Assembly: GCA_018873245.2 (NCBI GenBank)
Contig: JAEMBT020000005.1
Coordinates: 11,358,001 to 11,422,000, forward strand
From: Archegozetes longisetosus
Taxonomy: Eukaryota > Arthropoda > Arachnida > Sarcoptiformes > Trhypochthoniidae
Direction of reading: 5' to 3'
Length of the DNA: 64,000 bases
Within the stretch, counting starts at the first letter, position 1; the number at the start of each line of letters is the position of its first letter. The notes under the pieces were generated by a model that made no database searches, was not told the origin of the DNA, and was given only the letters and a program-made list of their open reading frames with translations. The position numbers and the translations under genes are program-made. Shown here in pieces: positions 59,495-64,000 of this stretch.

Positions 59495-60018
59495 TTATTT
59501 ATTAATTTTTGCACAAGTTCTATCTTGAAATCTTTCTGCTACAAGTATTGCCTGAGTATCGTTAATATAATCACTTACGTGAATATCCACAAATAATTTG
59601 TAGTGATTAAGTTTTTCATCGATATCTCTTAAAATTTTTAAGAATTCCCGAAACTTATCAAAATTAAAATACACCGTGTGATCAAAACGAGATAATCGAT
59701 AGCAATGAATATTTTTGCTTGAATAATTTTGTTTTGATGGCAAAGCTCATTGAAACGATCTCAATATAATATAGAATAGACAGATCTAATATTGCTTTCA
59801 AAAAATTCTAGTAGACTATTCATAAATGATAACTGAACACAATTTGAAGAATACTTAAAATAGTGACCCATCCTTTTTATAGAATTTAATAAATCTTTCG
59901 TATCTTTGATTGTGGATAATATCAAGGCCATAAAATTTATCTTTCTCAGATAAAATTGACTATTTTTAGAAAAGGAGAAATAGTGATAAAAATTAAGCAA
60001 CCAATAAACTATAGACAT
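59495..60018 (-). other. Two adjoining minus-strand open frames, unrecognised
   Basis: 60018-59761 starts with an ATG and encodes a hydrophobic start (MSIVYWLLNFYHYFSF) and a helical stretch. 59743-59495 follows in another frame, with FDKFREFLKILRDIDEKLNHY. The pair could be one broken gene or two exons. The F..FL..L..ID..L pattern recalls a region of arthropod gustatory receptors, but this is weak. No splice junction that joins them was found. Confidence 0.25.
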
Positions 60019-60296
60019 TTAAATTCCATTTAAGAATAATAAGCATAAAAATCGAAATATTGAAGTTCAAAAAAATAAGGCTGCAATGTATAATTCTCTA
60101 TTCAATCGGTTAGCTGATTCATTATTATTTATAGGTTTATAATATATAGTTTATAGGTAAAATTATCATAATTTCACATAAGATCCTTCAATTTGGGACT
60201 CATACTATAGAGAAATTTATTATATTTTCTGTCTATTTATTTATTATATAAATATTAACCTATTATTCTAAATATATAAATTCAATATACATTCTA

Positions 60297-60869
60297 TTAG
60301 GTTGTCCCAAACAAACGTATCCAATTTCAATTTTTAAAAATATACTTTATTCAAAGAAAATTTTGATTTTTTTATCATATTTAGATATAGCACCCATCAG
60401 ATTTTATTACACTATCCCATCTCTCAGGTAGTCGCTGTACTCCATCCATTTGACCCAATTCATTAAGATCACTAACAGCAGATTGAAGAGCTGTTTCAAA
60501 GAAGAGAGTTGGTGACGAGTACCTCTTAACCTTCTCTTTAAAAGTCCAAAACAGTTGAAGTCGAGTGGGCTGATATCCGGCGAATACGGGGGTGATACCA
60601 TGTCTCGATTCCTTTAGACTGAAGAAAATCCTTAACTATCTTCGATGCGCGGGGTCGCGCATTATCATGTAAAAGAATGGGCCGTCTAAAATGTTTTACT
60701 CGAAATCAGATCGGGATTTTTTTGAAGTCCATTGTCGCTTGAGCAGTGAAAAATACTGGGAAAAATTTCTAAATAAATGTGCTTTTTTACCAAGAAATGT
60801 CTTTCTGCAAACTTTTGAATGAAAGCTTTTAAGCGCGAAATTTGGATACGTTTGTTTGGGACAACCTAA
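60297..60869 (-). mobile_element. Mariner deletion derivative, 573 bp, intact ends
   Basis: The perfect-looking inverted ends TTAGGTTGTCCCAAACAAAC are 28 bp long and flanked by TA (60295-60296 and 60870-60871). Minus-strand coding remains: P-I-L-L-H-D-N-A-R-P (second catalytic Asp region) then, after a frame shift, PPYSPDISPLDFNCFGLLKRRLRG (third Asp of the DD34D triad), ending near 60407. The N-terminal DNA-binding half and first Asp are deleted. Non-autonomous, but its ends could still be recognised by a related transposase. Confidence 0.85.
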
Positions 60870-60871
60870 TA

Positions 60872-62174
60872 AATAAATTCCAAATGTTAAACTATAAAAA
60901 CATAACTGAATATGCTTTAGAAAATTCTTTTCCAAAGACTCTTTTATCACTACTTTATATCGATTATCAATTGTACAATATAAATGTTTTATAACAGACT
61001 AATTATATGAAAGAGTTTTCTTCACAATGAAATTAGCTTTGAAATTGAAAAGATTTCAGGATATCAAAAGTAGTGTTAAATTTCGCAAAAATCGTTCTTC
61101 GTATTTATTCAAATTTTACAGTATAAAAATTTAAACTGTTAAATAATACACCCTAAAACGCAAATAAGAATATTTTAATATTTTCTATACAAAAAGTATA
61201 AAATTCAATCACCTTGATCAATAATTTGAGATATTTCCATAAATAACAATCAATGAGAACGTTACATTTCAATATTTGAATAAGTGTCTCAAATACGAAT
61301 ATCTTGTATTTTTCACTTCATTTATAGTTTGCATTTATTATAATAATTTCTTTTAACACAGCTCATTAAATTAGATTTGACATTTATCGTCTAAAAATTT
61401 TGAAATGATTTTTGAATATACTTTCCAAATCGAGTTGGATAAAGTGAAATGTTTACGATATTCAAATAAAAGTGTAACAAATATTGTCATATATTATTAA
61501 TTTTTAAGAGCAAATTTTCGTCAATTTTCACACAATTATTCAGAGACATTTCAATAAGTAATACTTGTAAAATTCAATCATGAAACTTTGAATGATGATT
61601 AGTCGCAATTTTTAAACATGAAAACCTGAAGAAATGCCATGAAATATATAATTTTCTCAAAATTTGCCAGATACTCAATTAGTTAAATGCTTTATCTTCA
61701 AGTTCACTATAACTTTTTTCTCATTTTGATGGATTCCATGGGATAGAAATGGTGAAATCTCTATGAGAAATATATTCGAATTTTTTAGAATCGTAGCTAG
61801 AGTATATTTTTATTTATAGAAACATTATTTCAAATTAGTCGATTTTCTAATACTATAAAATTAAACATGGCATGTAATATTTTAATAATTTCAAAAGTAA
61901 TACTCTGAACAATAGGAAAGCTTCACAACATCATTATCTGTAATGTGAAGTATCTATTGATTCTATTAACTAAAACTAGGGCTAGCAAAGTGCACATTGA
62001 ATAACCTATAAATCTAAAAAAACTCGAAATTTGAACTCTCGATCCACAAATAGCACGTCGTCTCGTGAAAATTCTGCAAGAATTTATGGTAAAAATTTTC
62101 AGAATTCTCTCATTCTTATAGATTGTATGTTATATCTTAATATTAAATATAAATTATAATTAACCTTCAAAATA
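60872..62174. other. Intergenic, 1.3 kb
   Basis: AT-rich, no supported feature. Downstream of IR-C on the minus strand. Confidence 0.4.
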
Positions 62175-63546
62175 TTATGACCAAATCTGATGCTTGAATC
62201 GATCTTTACAAATTTCAGCTATAAAAACAAATATCGAAGTTATATTTCCAAATAGCAAGAATGTAAAGCCTATTCGTAAATTATTGATATTCAAATGTAG
62301 ATTATTCAAATAACCATGCTGCATATGACTTTCAATACTTTTGTGATCGTTGCCTTCTCTACTGATATTTGGAAAATAATACTGCTTGTAGAAATCCACC
62401 ATATTTTTGAATTTGAATTCGCGTATTCCAGAATGATTCAAAATCTCAAATCTTGAAAATAATGAATGATTCAATATATTTATATGAAAAAAATTAATTA
62501 AATACTTACAAATAACTGAGCTTTCGCTTAAGTGTTAAATCCAACGACTTCCTTATCGGAAATCCCGAAAAGTAACAATATTTGTAATGACCCGAAACAA
62601 TCAAATTGTACTGATTATAATAATTAGCTAAATTTTTCACGATGTTTTCAGTTGAAATGTAAACATATTTTGAACTTATTAGCTTGATGATCAAATCCAA
62701 GTCAAACATATCGACGTATTCTATTTCCTTAATCCTCGATGGAGTAATACTGTATTCCTAATGATTAAAATATTAATTTTCATGTAAGAAATGTTTAATT
62801 AAATGAGGTTTTTGACTGTGGCTTAATCGTATAACCCATTACACTTTACGCTTTGATATAAAAACAAAGTCAAAGTTAAATTCTTCATTTAATACAAAAT
62901 TTAAAATTAACAAATTCTTGAAACCTCACTTCATATGCCATTATAACATACACTTTTCAGCTAATCAAAAATATTAATACTTCACCTTTTTTATGATCCA
63001 ATAGCTACTAGATTTCTTCGCTACTAAAATTTTCATATCAGTTCTTTCAACAAGATCTTGAAAAGTTTCGATTGTATCCGCTTTTTTCGAGACAAGCAAT
63101 GCTAGAATATCACTGACAAAATGGTTGTAAAATATAATCGACGATAAAGCCCAAATGATGATCAAGAATTTATAGTTGTATTTCTTCAATTTGATATCTA
63201 AAACAGTTAAAGAATATTATCCAGAATAAATTGATATTATTTACAAGAATCATATTCACCTTTTCCCAAAAGAATAGCTAAAAAAATCTATTGCAATATG
63301 GACTTTCAAATTTAAATCTTTTATTCTGATAATGTTTAGCGAATATATTATCAAATAAGATAGTATAATGAGAATCCAAACAGTTGATGTGAATACACTT
63401 AAAATTGCGAAAATATCATTATTATGAATAATAGTCGGCGAGCTTAATATTGAAATCGACTTTCCATATGGGCTCAAACGTGGAAATTCTGCAACAGTAT
63501 TCCTGTCCTCATTCAAAACATAATACGAGGGAATGAAATCCACTAA
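62175..63546 (-). CDS. Ionotropic-receptor-like channel (IR-C), 5' exons not found
   Basis: Minus-strand exons 63260-63546, 62986-63197, 62510-62757 and 62175-62451 correspond to exons 4-7 of IR-B, with lengths 287, 212, 248 and 277 (IR-B: 286, 212, 248, 247). LNEDRNTVAEF retains the Arg of the ligand site. M1 (VWILIILSYLIIYSL) and the segment FLIIIWALSSIIFYNHFVSDILALLVS follow, then a short S2 with GFPIRKSL and a C-terminal helix (FTFLLFGNITSIFVFIAEI). The first two exons listed do not join in phase: one base too many before the GTGAAT donor. The 91- and 86-bp upstream exons seen in IR-A and IR-B are not recognisable in the remaining 450 bp, so the gene is either cut by the window edge, interrupted, or a pseudogene. 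Confidence 0.72.
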
Positions 63547-63587
63547 CTTTTTAGAAATATTTAAAAATACATATATTTAAATATACA

Positions 63588-63854
63588 TTGCTTTATAAAC
63601 ATAGTGATGGACAAAAACTTTTCCCAGAGGTTTATTGTAATACTATAAATGACGGAGACATGAATTTTCTTGTTAAACCTCTATTCAAAATGAAATTGAT
63701 TGTCTATATTCAATCATTATTTCAACATTACTTTTCGTTGAGTAGTGATCAAAGTCTGATCAAAGCAACGATTGATATAAATGGGATTTCAATGAATGAA
63801 AGATTTAAGCGACTGCTTAACTTCATTCACATTACTATATGGTTGATGAACTAA
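63588..63854 (+). other. Unrecognised open frame, 88 codons
   Basis: Plus-strand frame without an ATG at its start, encoding a mixed hydrophilic/hydrophobic stretch (e.g. KMKLIVYIQSLFQHYF). It could be an exon of a divergently placed gene, or chance. No family recognised. Confidence 0.2.
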
Positions 63855-64000
63855 GTATTTATTAGAATAAAATTGAGAAGTTTATTTTCATATTTGTATC
63901 GAATTAATAGCTGACTTGTTGAATAGCATTAAAGTTCTTAATCATTCTTGAAAAATCTTCAAGCAATAAGCAAAGCAAATCAACTCATATTAGAATATAA

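Overview
The window reads as a stretch of AT-rich, gene-poor arthropod nuclear DNA, most likely from a mite or other small arthropod (inference). The evidence is short spliced introns of about 45-400 bp with GT...AG ends, divergent ionotropic-receptor and DEG/ENaC genes, an insect-errantivirus-like retroelement, Tc1/mariner, hAT and Harbinger-type DNA transposons, and a short TTAGG tract (the common arthropod telomere unit). There are no bacterial operons, rRNA genes or CRISPR arrays. Codons given as starts by a plain ORF scan are often exon-internal TTG/GTG, so I re-drew exons from splice sites and reading phase.

Layout. 1-1943: 3' part of a beta-mannosidase gene. 3.2-4.1 kb: Tc1-like relic. 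4697-6332: ionotropic-receptor-like gene IR-A. 7.5-12.3 kb: inverted-repeat DNA, comprising a foldback element, a 1.6-kb palindrome, a mariner-type deletion derivative and a Harbinger-like MITE, with a small secreted Cys-rich gene at 8.1-8.4 kb. 14926-15272: a second small secreted Cys-rich gene. 16.4-16.8 kb: LINE tail. 17913-19177: unrecognised multipass membrane protein. 21.8-22.3 kb: carboxylesterase relic. 24093-25907: MFS transporter with one frame break.

28411-39375 is a complete LTR retroelement of about 11 kb with two nearly identical LTRs, a 4-bp target duplication (TAAC), broken gag and pol frames and an intact 859-residue env with a furin-type site. This is an endogenous errantivirus-like element. 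Right of it lie a DEG/ENaC channel gene (40458-44027, minus) with a Tc1-like transposon inside its only large intron, a 588-bp TIR element with a perfect 8-bp target duplication (45376-45963), a patch of transposon relics including hAT (46.2-48.4 kb), and a serine carboxypeptidase gene (48765-50524, minus).

The right end holds two more IR-like genes, IR-B (54945-56968, plus) and IR-C (62175-63546, minus, 5' exons not found), separated by Tc1-like and mariner relics. The three IR genes share almost base-exact exon lengths, and IR-A's 498-bp exon equals the sum of the 286- and 212-bp exons of IR-B. They are clearly one dispersed paralogous family.

Several single-base frame breaks (MFS gene, three in the retroelement, one in IR-C) lie in or near homopolymers. 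Assembly error is therefore a live alternative to real decay.
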